This document shows, in pieces, positions 9,076 through 17,886 of a stretch of DNA of 64,000 nucleotides. A program made the position numbers and the translations under genes. The DNA is from Muribaculaceae bacterium (GTDB lineage Bacteria > Bacteroidota > Bacteroidia > Bacteroidales > Muribaculaceae): assembly GCA_016290325.1 (NCBI GenBank), contig JAEETL010000001.1, positions 333,069-397,068 on the forward strand, written 5' to 3'. Position 1 is the stretch's first letter. Each line of letters opens with the position of its first letter. Below the pieces are notes generated by a model. The model was not told where the DNA came from. It did no database searches and worked only from the letters and a program-made list of their open reading frames with translations.

Positions 9076-10023
9076 ATGGGCAAAGAGAAAACGAGAAAAT
9101 ACGGTCTGGATTTTTTGAAAGGTTTTGCGGCCTGTTTTGTCGTGTTCATGCATGCCAGGTTCCCCGAATTATTTGGCTACTATGTGGCTATGATTGGTCG
9201 AACGGCTGTGCCGATTTTCTTCATGACGTCTGGTTATTTCTCTTACCAAGCGTCTAGGGAGAAAATACGTAAGTCTATAAAACGTACTGCTTATTATATA
9301 TTAGTCGCATATGTATTGGGCTGTTTTGCTTTAGTCATATCACTTCATTTTGATTCAAATCTGGTAATGCAGTATATTAATGAGTTGATACTCACCAAAG
9401 ACCATGTCCTGCGGCTGATTTTTTTAACTGATACTAAGTTGTCAGGTGTCGCATGGTTTTTGTTGGCATTGCTCATTTGCTATGTATTGAAGTATTATCT
9501 CGGGGTAAAATTGAGATATTTAGCTTATTTGGGCCTGATGGTAAGGGTTTTAGGAGCTATACAATTTCCGTTTTTGGGTTTGACGATTCCTGTGAATACG
9601 CCTTGGGTAACTGGAATTCCATTTTTTGTAATAGGAGAATTGATACATGAAAACGAAGAGTATCTCAACAATAGATTATCTTCGGGTGTGTGTGCACTCA
9701 TAGGGCTAATAGGTCTTTTGATACTTGTCGTACCGATTTTTCATGGCTCACTTTGGTGGTTTATCGGCACGCTGCTCTTGTCGCCATCGTTATTCGTGCT
9801 GTTCTCGAGGATGGATATGAAGTTCAATCGATTCTGCCTATTGGGCAGTACTTACGCATTTTTCATTTATATAGTTCACCCCTTAGTGATGCACTCTTAT
9901 GATGCGGTAAGGATGGACATTTCTGGAGTTGAATCGTGGCTGCGACCACTGATTATATTGACCATAACGGTATTGTTGGCGGTAGGTTACTATAGCTTGA
10001 AGCGGAAGATTGCCAAACGATGA
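9076..10023 (+). CDS. Membrane acyltransferase family 3 protein
   Basis: 315-aa polytopic membrane protein of the acyltransferase-3 family, likely acylating a surface polysaccharide. The K-x10-H variant of the active-site signature is visible (K15 to H26 in LKGFAACFVVFMHARFP), with roughly nine to ten hydrophobic segments, ending in a basic KRKIAKR tail. It is more AT-rich than the suf genes before it and shares little with the family member at 2879, which suggests separate acquisition. It lies 26 bases after sufS and may be read through from the suf operon. Acceptor unknown. Confidence 0.8.
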   Translation: MGKEKTRKYGLDFLKGFAACFVVFMHARFPELFGYYVAMIGRTAVPIFFMTSGYFSYQASREKIRKSIKRTAYYILVAYVLGCFALVISLHFDSNLVMQYINELILTKDHVLRLIFLTDTKLSGVAWFLLALLICYVLKYYLGVKLRYLAYLGLMVRVLGAIQFPFLGLTIPVNTPWVTGIPFFVIGELIHENEEYLNNRLSSGVCALIGLIGLLILVVPIFHGSLWWFIGTLLLSPSLFVLFSRMDMKFNRFCLLGSTYAFFIYIVHPLVMHSYDAVRMDISGVESWLRPLIILTITVLLAVGYYSLKRKIAKR

Positions 10024-10058
10024 ATATAGATAGTTGAAACAAACATAAAAATTGCAGA

Positions 10059-11534
10059 ATGAGAAAAATAGCTCTTTTATTATTAGTGATCTGTATAGCA
10101 TGTAGTGGGCTTGAGATGAAGGCCGACACGTCGTCAATGGTTGCTGTGGGTGACACGATGATAGTATTGAGAGACATCATTTCCAAGGGCTTACCCGTCC
10201 TGTATATCCAAACTGTTGATGGTGAGGAACCCACTTGTGATTATGTGTCGGCACCTCCAGGATGCATGGGCAAAACAATCACCAATGCGACTAAAGTTCC
10301 TGGCCGCATGATCATTTATCAAAACATTGATGAAATTGATAGCGTGCTATATGACAGTGGAGATTATGTGAACGACGTTAGCGGCATGACCATCAAGATT
10401 AGAGGCAACACGAGTGCCTATGCGACCAAGAAACCTTATAAAATCAAACTGCAAAAGAAACAGGACTTGCTCTTCCGTGGCGATGAGGCGACTTATAAAG
10501 ACAAGGATTGGTTGCTGCTCAAGTATGACTATCTGCTTGCACGCGCCGGCTTTAAGGTAAATGAGCTGCTGGGCCTCCTGTGGACGCCTCAACTTCGTTT
10601 TGTGAGCGTGGTTCTAAACGACCAATATAAAGGCTTGTATATGCTTTGCGAGTCGGTTAAGCGCAATCCTGACTGCCGCATTAATGTGGATAAGAACACA
10701 GGTTACATCTTTGAGTGTGACCCCTATTGGTGGAACGAGGATGTGTATGTGAATTCAATCACTGCTCCTTCCTATAATTTCACGTTCAAGTATCCTGATA
10801 GCGACGAGATTCTTCCCGAGCAGTTGCAGTACATCCAGACAGTTGTGACCGACTACGAGAATAGCCTCAGTGGCCCCGACTATCCCGACAAGATAGATGT
10901 GGCCTCATTTGCGGCTTGGTGCTTGGGACATGATATTGAGGGCACCCAAGACGCTGGCGGCGCCAATAGGTATTACTGCAAATATGACAGTACCGACACA
11001 TCTAAAATCATAATGCCCCTGTTGTGGGACTTTGATATGGCCGAGCGCACCTCAGGCGCATGGTCCTTGAGCCATATCAAGCACTTCTCCAGTTTGTTTG
11101 ACAATGAGAACCGCACATTTGTTGATGAGTATGTCGGCTTGTGGAGAAAGATGAAAAGTAGGTTTTTCTCAACCATGAGCCAGTTTATGACATCATGTTA
11201 TACTTCCAGTGAGGGACGTGCCCTGAATGCTAGCCTTGAGCTCGAGGGAAGAGCAGGTGGCTACACACCAACAAGTTTACAAGATCACGCAATGGACCGT
11301 ATCATCTGGTATAACTCACGTTACAGATGGCTAAACAGGCAGACTGATGCCATGAATCCAATCGGAGACACGAACATTGACGGAACGGTAAGTATCTCAG
11401 ATGTGACTTACCTCATTGATATGTTGCTTGGTAGTGCAAGGGTTTATCGATATGCCGGAGACGTGAATGGTGACGGTGAAGCAAGTGTTATGGATGTCAC
11501 TACGCTCATCGACATGCTACTCTCAGTCAATTAA
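10059..11534 (+). CDS. Secreted CotH-kinase-family protein with dockerin-like tail
   Basis: 491 aa with a signal peptide (MRKIALLLLVICIACSGLEMKA; the CSG could also be a lipobox). The CotH family contains atypical protein kinases, first described for Bacillus spore coat. Visible family motifs are IRGNTSAYATKKPYKIKL from about residue 114, the KDKDWLLLKYDY block, and the acidic WDFDMAERTSGAW at about 323, equivalent to the metal-binding DxD. The C terminus carries two dockerin-like loops, DTNIDGTVSISD and DVNGDGEASVMD, each followed by a LID helix. A second such gene is at 26486. Kinase activity and any substrate are inferred from family only. Confidence 0.85.
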   Translation: MRKIALLLLVICIACSGLEMKADTSSMVAVGDTMIVLRDIISKGLPVLYIQTVDGEEPTCDYVSAPPGCMGKTITNATKVPGRMIIYQNIDEIDSVLYDSGDYVNDVSGMTIKIRGNTSAYATKKPYKIKLQKKQDLLFRGDEATYKDKDWLLLKYDYLLARAGFKVNELLGLLWTPQLRFVSVVLNDQYKGLYMLCESVKRNPDCRINVDKNTGYIFECDPYWWNEDVYVNSITAPSYNFTFKYPDSDEILPEQLQYIQTVVTDYENSLSGPDYPDKIDVASFAAWCLGHDIEGTQDAGGANRYYCKYDSTDTSKIIMPLLWDFDMAERTSGAWSLSHIKHFSSLFDNENRTFVDEYVGLWRKMKSRFFSTMSQFMTSCYTSSEGRALNASLELEGRAGGYTPTSLQDHAMDRIIWYNSRYRWLNRQTDAMNPIGDTNIDGTVSISDVTYLIDMLLGSARVYRYAGDVNGDGEASVMDVTTLIDMLLSVN

Positions 11535-11559
11535 CTTAGAAGATAATGGCATTAATAAA

Positions 11560-11596
11560 AATAAGGCAGGATTCACATCCTGTCTTATTTTTTATT
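11560..11596. terminator. Bidirectional rho-independent terminator
   Basis: AATAAGGCAGGAT (11560-11572) pairs with ATCCTGTCTTATT (11577-11589) with one G-U, followed by TTTTTTATTT. A-rich bases on the left give a T-tract on the minus strand as well. It ends the CotH gene. Confidence 0.85.
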
Positions 11597-11803
11597 TGTG
11601 TTCTGAAGCCTAAAAACTTTTAACTAAACCCAAATGTCATGGTATTGATGAAAAACAAGCCTAAAAACATTTTTATTACTATTCTATTTCATATCTGATT
11701 TGGATAGCAAATTAAAGAAATGTTTTTTGACCGTCAAAATTAATTCTACCAATCGTCGGATTTTATCAATGAAACCATTGGAGACCCATTAGTCATTGAA
11801 AGT

Positions 11804-12787
11804 CTATGCTTTAGGCTGATAATTATGCCCAATCACTGAGCAAAGGAACCATCGGCTCAAGTATGAAGCCAAGATGCCGATTTTGTTTTTGGGCCTCACG
11901 TTATTGTCCAGCAGGCAATCAAGACGCAGCCGTTTGATGCCTTCCCAGCAGCGGTCTTGCAAAGCCTTGTGGTCAGCTGCCTTGTCCTGGTTGCTGAGTA
12001 GCAGGATGTTAAAATAGGCGCTCAATAGGCGGCTGCGGGCCGCTTTGGTGTATTGCGGGTCATTTGACATCATTTCCCTCTCCAGTTGTTCTCCGATGTC
12101 GATTACCGCTGCACGTTTGGGAGAAAATGTCTGCAGGATGCTTTTTTCTCGCTGCCTGTAACCATAAATCTTGCTGTCGGTTTTTACGATCTTGTGGCAC
12201 TTGAGCAGGAGCGGATAAATGATGGCAAAGTCCTCATAGAATTTGCCCACGGGGTATCGGATGCCGTCAAACAGCGATGACCTGTACAGTCGTCCCCACG
12301 CCGAGTGGGTGAGCCCACGTTGGTATAGTATGGCAAGAATGGCATCGTGCTGGTTATAAACCGTCGTGGAGCCATGCCGAGGGGCTTGTTCAGTAAATAC
12401 GGTTTGGCCGTCATAAAATGGCTGGTAGTCCCCGATGGCGATATCAGCCGAATGGTCTTGCAGGGCCTTTAGCAGCACTGATGTGCATTCGGGATGCAAC
12501 ACATCGTCGCTATCCACCATCATCACCAGCTCGCCCTGCATGATGTCTAGGGCCGCGTTACGTGCTGCCGATAAGCCACCATTGGGCTGATGGATGACGC
12601 GGATGCGTTCATCACGTTCAGCCCAACGGTCGCATATTTCACCGCTGCTATCGGTACTGCCGTCGTCAACAACGAGGATTTCAAGTTGGCGGTATGTCTG
12701 GCCCACGATGCTCTCCATGCATGGATCCAGATACTGCTCCACGTTATAGACGGGAACGATAACCGATATGAGCGGTTGGTCGTTCAT
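11804..12787 (-). CDS. Family 2 glycosyltransferase
   Basis: 327-aa GT-A glycosyltransferase. The N-terminal part shows the GT2 pattern: ISVIVPVYNVEQYLDPCMES, VDDGSTDSSGEICD, GGLSAARNAAL and the metal-binding VDSDD (DxD-type). The C-terminal third is a helical region without membrane segments. It probably adds a sugar to a surface glycan; donor and acceptor cannot be read from sequence. It starts one base after the cysS stop codon, so it is likely translated from the cysS transcript. Confidence 0.9.
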   Translation of the reverse strand: MNDQPLISVIVPVYNVEQYLDPCMESIVGQTYRQLEILVVDDGSTDSSGEICDRWAERDERIRVIHQPNGGLSAARNAALDIMQGELVMMVDSDDVLHPECTSVLLKALQDHSADIAIGDYQPFYDGQTVFTEQAPRHGSTTVYNQHDAILAILYQRGLTHSAWGRLYRSSLFDGIRYPVGKFYEDFAIIYPLLLKCHKIVKTDSKIYGYRQREKSILQTFSPKRAAVIDIGEQLEREMMSNDPQYTKAARSRLLSAYFNILLLSNQDKAADHKALQDRCWEGIKRLRLDCLLDNNVRPKNKIGILASYLSRWFLCSVIGHNYQPKA

Positions 12788-12788
12788 G

Positions 12789-14264
12789 TCACTTCACTTT
12801 CCACTCAAAGCCGTCCTTGGTGTCCTTGACCTCAAAGCCGAACTCGCTGAGTTTGTCGCGAATCAGGTCGCTGGTCGCCCAGTCCTTGTTGGCCTTGGCC
12901 GTGCGGCGCATTTCCAGCAGCAGGTCCACTGCATGGCGATAAGGATCAAGATTGACACCTTCGCCGCCAGCGGCATCGTCACGCATGCCCAGCACGTCAA
13001 ACAGATAGATCTGGAAGACGCTCTTTAGCTCATCGATGTCTGCCTGGCTGAGTGTGGCATTGCCGTCATTGACCTGATTGATGACCTTGCAGGCGTCAAA
13101 CAGGGTCGCGATGACCGTCGGGGTGTTCAAGTCATCGTTCATCGCGTCGGCGCAACGCTGGCGGTAGTTCTCCAGTGTGACTGAGGACTGCGGCGCGGCA
13201 GTGAGCGTGTTCAGGCGATGCCAGCCGTCAAGCATGCGCTCGACAGCTTTTTCGGCTGCTTGGAGTGCCTCGTTGCTGAAATCGACTGTTCCACGATAAT
13301 GAGCCTGCAGGATGAAGAAGCGGATTGTCATGGGCGAGTAGGCTTGGGTCAACGCGGGGTGGTCACCAGTGAAGAACTGCTCCAGGGTGATGAAGTTACC
13401 CAGCGATTTGCCCATCTTTTGCCCATTGATGGTGATCATGTTGTTATGCATCCAGTAGTGCACCATCTCGTCGCCCTGGCTAGCCACGGCCTGCGCGATT
13501 TCGCACTCGTGGTGCGGGAACACGAGGTCCATGCCGCCACCGTGGATGTCAAAGTGCTTGCCCAGGTACTTGCGCCCCATGGCCGTGCACTCGCAGTGCC
13601 AACCGGGGAAGCCGTCGCTCCAAGGCGAGGGCCAACGCATGATGTGCTCGGGCTGAGCCTTCTTCCACAAAGCAAAATCGGCCTGGTTGTGTTTCTCGCC
13701 CACGCCATCGAGCTCACGGCTGGCATTGAGGATGTCGTCAAGGTTGCGTCCCGAGAGGATACCGTAGCGGTGGTCGCGGTTGTAGGCCTCGATGTCAAAA
13801 TACACGCTGCCGTTGCTCTCATAGGCGTAGCCATTAGCCATGATTTGCTTCACCAGCTCCTCCTGCTCGATGATGTGTCCCGTGGCATGGGGCTCGATGC
13901 TCGGGGGCAGTACGTTGAGTTGCTGCATCGCGGCATGGTAGCGGTTAGTGTAGTACTGGGCCACTTCCATGGGTTCGAGCTGCTCGAGGCGGGCCTTCTT
14001 GGCGATCTTGTCCTCTCCTTCGTCGGCATCGTGCTCCAGGTGCCCAACATCGGTGATGTTGCGCACGTAGCGCACCTTGTAGCCCAATTGTTGAAGGTAG
14101 CGGAACAGCACGTCAAACGTGATGGCAGGCCTGGTGTGTCCCAAGTGAGGGTCGCCATAGACCGTGGGGCCGCACACATACATGCCCACCATCGGCTCGT
14201 TCAGGGGAACGAAGTGCTCCTTGCGCTTAGTGAGGGTGTTATAGATAAAAAGTGGATGTTCCAT
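12789..14264 (-). CDS. cysS: Cysteinyl-tRNA synthetase
   Basis: Class I aminoacyl-tRNA synthetase that charges tRNA-Cys. 491 aa. The HIGH-type motif is H40-L-G-H43 in [16 protein letters not shown], with Cys31 as the first zinc ligand; GWHCEC and HHECE supply the other ligands. The KMSKS-type loop is KMGKSLGN at about residues 283-290. The downstream helical tRNA-binding part is complete. A long open frame runs on the opposite strand but is a coding shadow. Confident. Confidence 0.98.
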   Translation of the reverse strand: MEHPLFIYNTLTKRKEHFVPLNEPMVGMYVCGPTVYGDPHLGHTRPAITFDVLFRYLQQLGYKVRYVRNITDVGHLEHDADEGEDKIAKKARLEQLEPMEVAQYYTNRYHAAMQQLNVLPPSIEPHATGHIIEQEELVKQIMANGYAYESNGSVYFDIEAYNRDHRYGILSGRNLDDILNASRELDGVGEKHNQADFALWKKAQPEHIMRWPSPWSDGFPGWHCECTAMGRKYLGKHFDIHGGGMDLVFPHHECEIAQAVASQGDEMVHYWMHNNMITINGQKMGKSLGNFITLEQFFTGDHPALTQAYSPMTIRFFILQAHYRGTVDFSNEALQAAEKAVERMLDGWHRLNTLTAAPQSSVTLENYRQRCADAMNDDLNTPTVIATLFDACKVINQVNDGNATLSQADIDELKSVFQIYLFDVLGMRDDAAGGEGVNLDPYRHAVDLLLEMRRTAKANKDWATSDLIRDKLSEFGFEVKDTKDGFEWKVK

Positions 14265-14309
14265 CTCAGTAGTTAGTAGGTGAATATCCCTTTAATCTCT
14301 AATCTGGAA

Positions 14310-14633
14310 TCAAGCCTGTCCCTTGGGCAGGGGGAAATCCATGATGTTGCTGTTGCCGCCGGCGGGACGGTTGATCTTGATTTCGCCGAAGTTGCTCTCA
14401 TAGCGGTGGATATTCTCCTGCAAGGCGAGCATGAGTTCCTTAGCGTGCTGAGGAGCCATGATGATGCGGCTCTGTACGCGTGCCTGAGGCATGTTGGGGC
14501 CGCGCAGGATCATATCAATGAAAAAATCGTTGGGACCGTGGGCTATCATTGCCATGTTAGCGTAACGTCCCTGCAATTCCTCCTTGGGAATTTCGATTTT
14601 GATTTGGTTCTGGTTCTGATTTTCGTTTGCCAT
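14310..14633 (-). CDS. DUF3467 domain protein
   Basis: 107-aa small cytosolic protein of the conserved Bacteroidota DUF3467 family. A Q/N-rich start (MANENQNQNQIKIE) is followed by the family core EELQGRYANMAMIAHGPNDF and a VQSRIIMAPQHAKELMLAL helix. No catalytic motif is visible and the function is unknown. It lies 45 bases upstream of cysS on the same strand. Confidence 0.85.
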   Translation of the reverse strand: MANENQNQNQIKIEIPKEELQGRYANMAMIAHGPNDFFIDMILRGPNMPQARVQSRIIMAPQHAKELMLALQENIHRYESNFGEIKINRPAGGNSNIMDFPLPKGQA

Positions 14634-14665
14634 AATTTTCTGTTATGATAAATGTTTAATAATGA

Positions 14666-15331
14666 TTATTTTATAAAATCGTAGTATTCAGTATCGGGAT
14701 AAGTCTTGTCATTGAGGTGTATCCTCATGACTTTGAAAGTGGGCTTCTTCCACAACGCGCCCACATTGAAGGACGCATAGCAGTCGCGCCAAAAAGTGCC
14801 GCGCTCGCCCCTCAGGTCATGCACCATATAGCAGTGGACCGTGTCGTTGCCGAGCGTTTGGCCGTCGGCCACGAGCATGAAGGTGCGCGCCGTGTTGATG
14901 TATTCCACCTGGCAGTGCAGGTTGATGTATTCGCCCGTGCGCCACAGGCTGCGCAGTTTCACCTCATGCATGGGCAGGCTGTCGGGCGACGCGCCCGTTT
15001 GGCGCAGCGAGTCGCTAATGATGCTGTTGCAAGCGTAAACGTTGATGTTGCGGTGGTCGCCGGTGGCGTTGTCGGCAAAGTCATAGCGCAACAGCACGCG
15101 CTGGTTAGCCTTGACCTCATTGCTCAAGCCCACTCTTGACTGGAGCCTTACAGCCGCCGAGTCGCCATGCCCCAAGTACTCAAAAACCGCTCCCGTAGCG
15201 TTCTGTTCCAGGAACGTCACGATGTCATAGCGGTAGTCGGTATAGGCGCGGTCGATGTCCTCATCCTTGTCGCATGAGGCCAACGTGAGCAGCGCTGCAA
15301 TCAGCGATATGGCCAGGTGATGCAGTTTCAT
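14666..15331 (-). CDS. NigD-like lipoprotein
   Basis: 221 aa with a lipoprotein signal peptide ending in the lipobox LASC (Cys20) followed by acidic DKDED, which suggests surface or outer-membrane sorting. The body has the two-part outline of NigD-like proteins: a small beta domain with [21 protein letters not shown], then a second beta-rich domain ending in [13 protein letters not shown]. NigD-family function is poorly known (named from a bacteriocin-linked operon in Prevotella nigrescens). Its start overlaps the stop of the LolD-like ATPase gene by 4 bases, so the two are co-translated. The NigD assignment is moderate; lipoprotein is firm. Confidence 0.7.
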   Translation of the reverse strand: MKLHHLAISLIAALLTLASCDKDEDIDRAYTDYRYDIVTFLEQNATGAVFEYLGHGDSAAVRLQSRVGLSNEVKANQRVLLRYDFADNATGDHRNINVYACNSIISDSLRQTGASPDSLPMHEVKLRSLWRTGEYINLHCQVEYINTARTFMLVADGQTLGNDTVHCYMVHDLRGERGTFWRDCYASFNVGALWKKPTFKVMRIHLNDKTYPDTEYYDFIK

Positions 15332-16005
15332 AGCTTCTCGTTGCGGATGGTTTGGTCAACAATCATGCCATCACGCATGTGGAGTGTGCGGTCGGCTTGG
15401 GCGGCTAGGCCCTCGTCATGAGTTACGATGATAAACGTTTGGCCCAGTTCCTTGCGTAGTTCAAAAAACAACTGGTGCAATTCTTGCTTGTTTTGTGAGT
15501 CAAGGCTGCCCGACGGCTCATCGGCAAGGATAACCTTCGGACTGTTCATCAGGGCACGGGCCACTGCCACGCGTTGGCACTCGCCGCCACTCAGCTGCGA
15601 GGGCTTGTGGTGCAACCGGTCGCCCAGATGCATGCGCTCCAGCAGCCGTTGGGCGCGCTGGTAGGCTTCAGTGCGGTTGTCTCCGCCCAGTAGGGCAGGG
15701 ATAGCGACATTCTCGAGCATGGTGAACTCGGGCAGCAGCTGATGGAACTGGAACACAAAGCCGATGTTGCGGTTCCTGAAGTGGGCCAGCTCCTTGTCCT
15801 TAAGTGCCAGCACGTTCTTGCCCTCATAATACACCTCACCCTGCTGTGGCATGTCAAGCGTGCCGATAATCTGCAACAGGGTCGTCTTGCCTGCTCCGCT
15901 CGGACCCACAATAGACACGATTTCGCCCTGGGCGATGTCGAGGTCCACACCCCGCAGCACCTCCAGGTCGCCATACCGTTTAACGATATTTCTTGCCTCA
16001 ATCAT
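15328..16005 (-). CDS. LolD-like ABC transporter ATP-binding protein
   Basis: 225-aa ABC ATPase of the LolD/MacB-type family, which powers release of lipoproteins from the inner membrane or MacB-like efflux. Walker [11 protein letters not shown]-loop [12 protein letters not shown], signature LSGGECQR, Walker [13 protein letters not shown] and H-loop VTHD are all present. An upstream in-frame ATG at 16032 would lie before the -7 box of the promoter, so I start at 16005 ([12 protein letters not shown]); 16008 is also possible. No permease is adjacent; a LolE-like permease lies at 51696. It overlaps the NigD-like lipoprotein gene. Confidence 0.85.
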   Translation of the reverse strand: MIEARNIVKRYGDLEVLRGVDLDIAQGEIVSIVGPSGAGKTTLLQIIGTLDMPQQGEVYYEGKNVLALKDKELAHFRNRNIGFVFQFHQLLPEFTMLENVAIPALLGGDNRTEAYQRAQRLLERMHLGDRLHHKPSQLSGGECQRVAVARALMNSPKVILADEPSGSLDSQNKQELHQLFFELRKELGQTFIIVTHDEGLAAQADRTLHMRDGMIVDQTIRNEKL

Positions 16006-16018
16006 CATAATTAGCATG

Positions 16019-16049
16019 CAAAGGTAGTGCAAGTCGAGGACAGAACAAA
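16019..16049 (-). promoter_or_regulatory. Promoter of the LolD-like gene, very short leader
   Basis: On the minus strand TTTG (16046-16049), 19 bases, TACCTTTG (16019-16026): an exact match to the Bacteroidota consensus. The start would be near 16015, only 7-10 bases before the ATG at 16008/16005. The -33 element lies inside copy 1 of a 49-bp direct repeat. Confidence 0.8.
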
Positions 16050-16161
16050 AAGAATTTATTCTTTTTTTATGTCGAGACGCCGCCTACCTTAGGCCGAAGG
16101 CCAACGGTGCATCAAGTCGAGCACAGAACAAAAAGAATTTATTCTTTTTTTATGTCGAGAC
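16030..16161. repeat. 49-bp direct repeat pair, each with a fold-back core
   Basis: Copies at 16030-16078 and 16113-16161 differ at one base. Each contains AAAAAGAAT-TT-ATTCTTTTT, a hairpin with T-tracts on both strands that could terminate transcription. The 34 bases between the copies hold the palindrome GGCCGAAGGCC. Confidence 0.85.
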
Positions 16162-16163
16162 AG

Positions 16164-16209
16164 GTCCTATAAGTCCTATAGGTCTTATAAGTCTTATAGG
16201 CCCTATAGG
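16164..16209. repeat. Imperfect tandem 10-mer repeat
   Basis: About four and a half units of (T/C)CTATA(A/G)GTC-type sequence, lying between the direct repeats and the metK promoter. It is short, non-coding and has no CRISPR-like spacing. Confidence 0.7.
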
Positions 16210-16239
16210 TGATCGCTGTGGAAAATTGCTGCTAACATG

Positions 16240-16269
16240 ATTGTGTTCTGTTTTTTTGTATTATCTTTG
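16240..16269 (+). promoter_or_regulatory. Promoter of metK
   Basis: -7 box TATCTTTG at 16262-16269, with ATTG at 16240-16243 about 18 bases upstream as a weak -33 element. Transcription should start near 16273, just before the SAM-II aptamer. Confidence 0.7.
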
Positions 16270-16289
16270 CAGCCGATTTATTAATAACA

Positions 16290-16334
16290 GTGGACAAATT
16301 TGGCTGCTTGCAACCACTTGAAAAAATGCTAAAA
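16290..16334 (+). ncRNA. SAM-II riboswitch aptamer
   Basis: The segment matches the SAM-II (metA-type) pseudoknot. P1 is GTGG (16290-16293) with CCAC (16314-16317). The loop carries TTTGGC (16299-16304) and the conserved TTGCAA (16308-16313). After P1 comes an A-rich linker and then GCTAAA (16328-16333), which pairs with TTTGGC (six pairs, one G-U) to form pseudoknot P2. It lies in the metK leader, so SAM would feed back on its own synthesis. SAM-II is known mainly from alphaproteobacteria with some Bacteroidota members. Confidence 0.9.
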
Positions 16335-16410
16335 CTGCGATAATCAGCGATTTTTATCGGTTCATTTTAGCGTTCATGTTCCACAATTAAACAATTTAGG
16401 TACAATGAAC
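16328..16410 (+). promoter_or_regulatory. Candidate translational expression platform of the metK riboswitch
   Basis: GCTAAAA of the aptamer (16328-16334) is exactly complementary to TTTTAGC (16365-16371), with a second helix inside, CGATAA (16338-16343) with TTATCG (16354-16359): an anti-aptamer hairpin. The next bases, GTTCAT (16372-16377), are exactly complementary to ATGAAC (16405-16410), the metK start codon. The hairpin can extend into GTT, so it competes with start-codon pairing. This predicts that SAM binding frees GTTCAT to mask the start. Pairings are seen; mechanism is inferred. Confidence 0.6.
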
Positions 16411-17670
16411 AGTAAGAACTATCTTTTCACGTCCGAGAGTGTCTCTGAGGGGCACCCCGACAAAGTCGCTGACCAGATCAGCGATGCCATTCTTGACAAA
16501 TTCCTTGCCTTTGACCCCAATTGCCATGTGGCATGTGAAACACTCGTGACCACGGGCCAGATCATCATTTCGGGCGAGGTGACAACTAACGTTTACATCG
16601 ACCTGCAGCGCACCGCGCGCGAGGTGGTCAACCGCATTGGCTACACCAAGAGTGAGTACCAGTTTGACGGCAACTCATGCGGCATCCTCAATAGCGTTCA
16701 CGAGCAGAGCGGCGACATCAAGCAGGGTGTTGACAATGCCGAGGACAACCATGAGGATCAGGGAGCCGGTGACCAGGGCATGATGTTTGGCTATGCCTGC
16801 AACGAGACGCCCAATTACATGCCGTTGACGCTTGACCTGGCTCACGCGCTCATGCGGGAACTGGCCGACATCCGCCACAATCATCTGGAGCTCATGCCTT
16901 ACTTGAGGCCCGATGCCAAGGCCCAGGTTACCGTGGAGTATGACAGCGAGACTCATCGCCCCGTTCATGTCCACACCATTGTGGTAAGCACCCAACATGA
17001 TGCCGATGTCGATCAGCCGCGCATTCTCAAGGATGTGCGAGAGATTCTTATCCCCAGGACTTTGCAGCACTATAAAGAGGACATCCGCAATCTGGTGGAT
17101 GAGAAAACCGAACTGTTTGTTAATCCCACGGGCAAGTTTGTCATCGGTGGACCACACGGCGACACCGGTCTCACGGGCCGCAAAATCATTGTCGATACCT
17201 ACGGCGGCCGCGGTGCCCATGGCGGTGGCGCATTCAGCGGTAAGGATCCCAGCAAGGTGGACCGCAGCGCGGCCTACGCTTGCCGCCACATCGCTAAGAA
17301 CATTGTTGCAGCAGGCATCGCCGATGAGGCGCTGGTCCAGGTGGCCTATGCCATCGGCCGAGCCGAGCCCGTCAGCTTCTACATCAACACCTATGGGACG
17401 AGCCATGTGAACATGAGCGATGTGGAGATTGCCGAAATCATCAAGAACTTGTTTGACATGCGTCCCAAGGCCATCATCGAGCGACTGAAACTGTTGCAGC
17501 CCATCTACACCGAGACGGCCGCCTATGGCCACATGGGCCGCAAGTATGAGCTAAAGGTCAAGAAATTTGAATCCTTATATAATGAGACCCGCGAAGTCGA
17601 GGTTGAGCTCTTCACTTGGGAAAAACTTAACATGACCGAGACCCTCCGGGCAACCTTCGGCCTCTCGTAA
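16405..17670 (+). CDS. metK: S-adenosylmethionine synthetase
   Basis: Makes SAM from methionine and ATP in the cytosol. 421 aa, longer than the 384 aa of the E. coli enzyme because of family inserts. Signature motifs are [21 protein letters not shown] near the N terminus, [21 protein letters not shown] at about 120-140 and [19 protein letters not shown] at about 273-291. The start at 16405 is supported by the riboswitch platform pairing to it. It is preceded by a SAM-II aptamer, so expression is probably controlled by its product. Confidence 0.98.
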   Translation: MNSKNYLFTSESVSEGHPDKVADQISDAILDKFLAFDPNCHVACETLVTTGQIIISGEVTTNVYIDLQRTAREVVNRIGYTKSEYQFDGNSCGILNSVHEQSGDIKQGVDNAEDNHEDQGAGDQGMMFGYACNETPNYMPLTLDLAHALMRELADIRHNHLELMPYLRPDAKAQVTVEYDSETHRPVHVHTIVVSTQHDADVDQPRILKDVREILIPRTLQHYKEDIRNLVDEKTELFVNPTGKFVIGGPHGDTGLTGRKIIVDTYGGRGAHGGGAFSGKDPSKVDRSAAYACRHIAKNIVAAGIADEALVQVAYAIGRAEPVSFYINTYGTSHVNMSDVEIAEIIKNLFDMRPKAIIERLKLLQPIYTETAAYGHMGRKYELKVKKFESLYNETREVEVELFTWEKLNMTETLRATFGLS

Positions 17671-17695
17671 CGTTTTAGTCAGCAATTCAGCCGTC

Positions 17696-17764
17696 AAAAA
17701 GTGAGAACTTTTCATGGGGCAGAATGGAATCACCAATCAAGCGTGAAACCGTCCTGCCCTTTAC
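17696..17764 (+). terminator. Possible terminator region after metK
   Basis: A small hairpin AAAAGT-gaga-ACTTTT (about 17697-17711), then GGGCAG...CTGCCC arms (about 17717-17759) followed by TTTACTT. The second has a long loop, so this is tentative. Confidence 0.35.
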
Positions 17765-17886
17765 TTAATGCTTTATGAGATACGAAAGCATCACTGTTCT
17801 TTTAAATTGATCATTTTTGATCTTGTTTGTTAAGAATTGATCTATTTCAGTTTTTTTCGTCCAAATGCTGTTTCTTTGCATGCTAT

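Noticed and set aside
13218..14276. 352-codon open frame on the plus strand opposite cysS
   Set aside because: It mirrors the complete, well-conserved cysS gene, is histidine/valine-rich as antisense frames of this composition are, and matches no family.
16164..16209. Possible mini CRISPR
   Set aside because: Units are contiguous 10-mers with no spacers and there are no cas genes.
16290..16334. SAM-I riboswitch
   Set aside because: The SAM-I core sequences are absent; the SAM-II pseudoknot fits all conserved parts.
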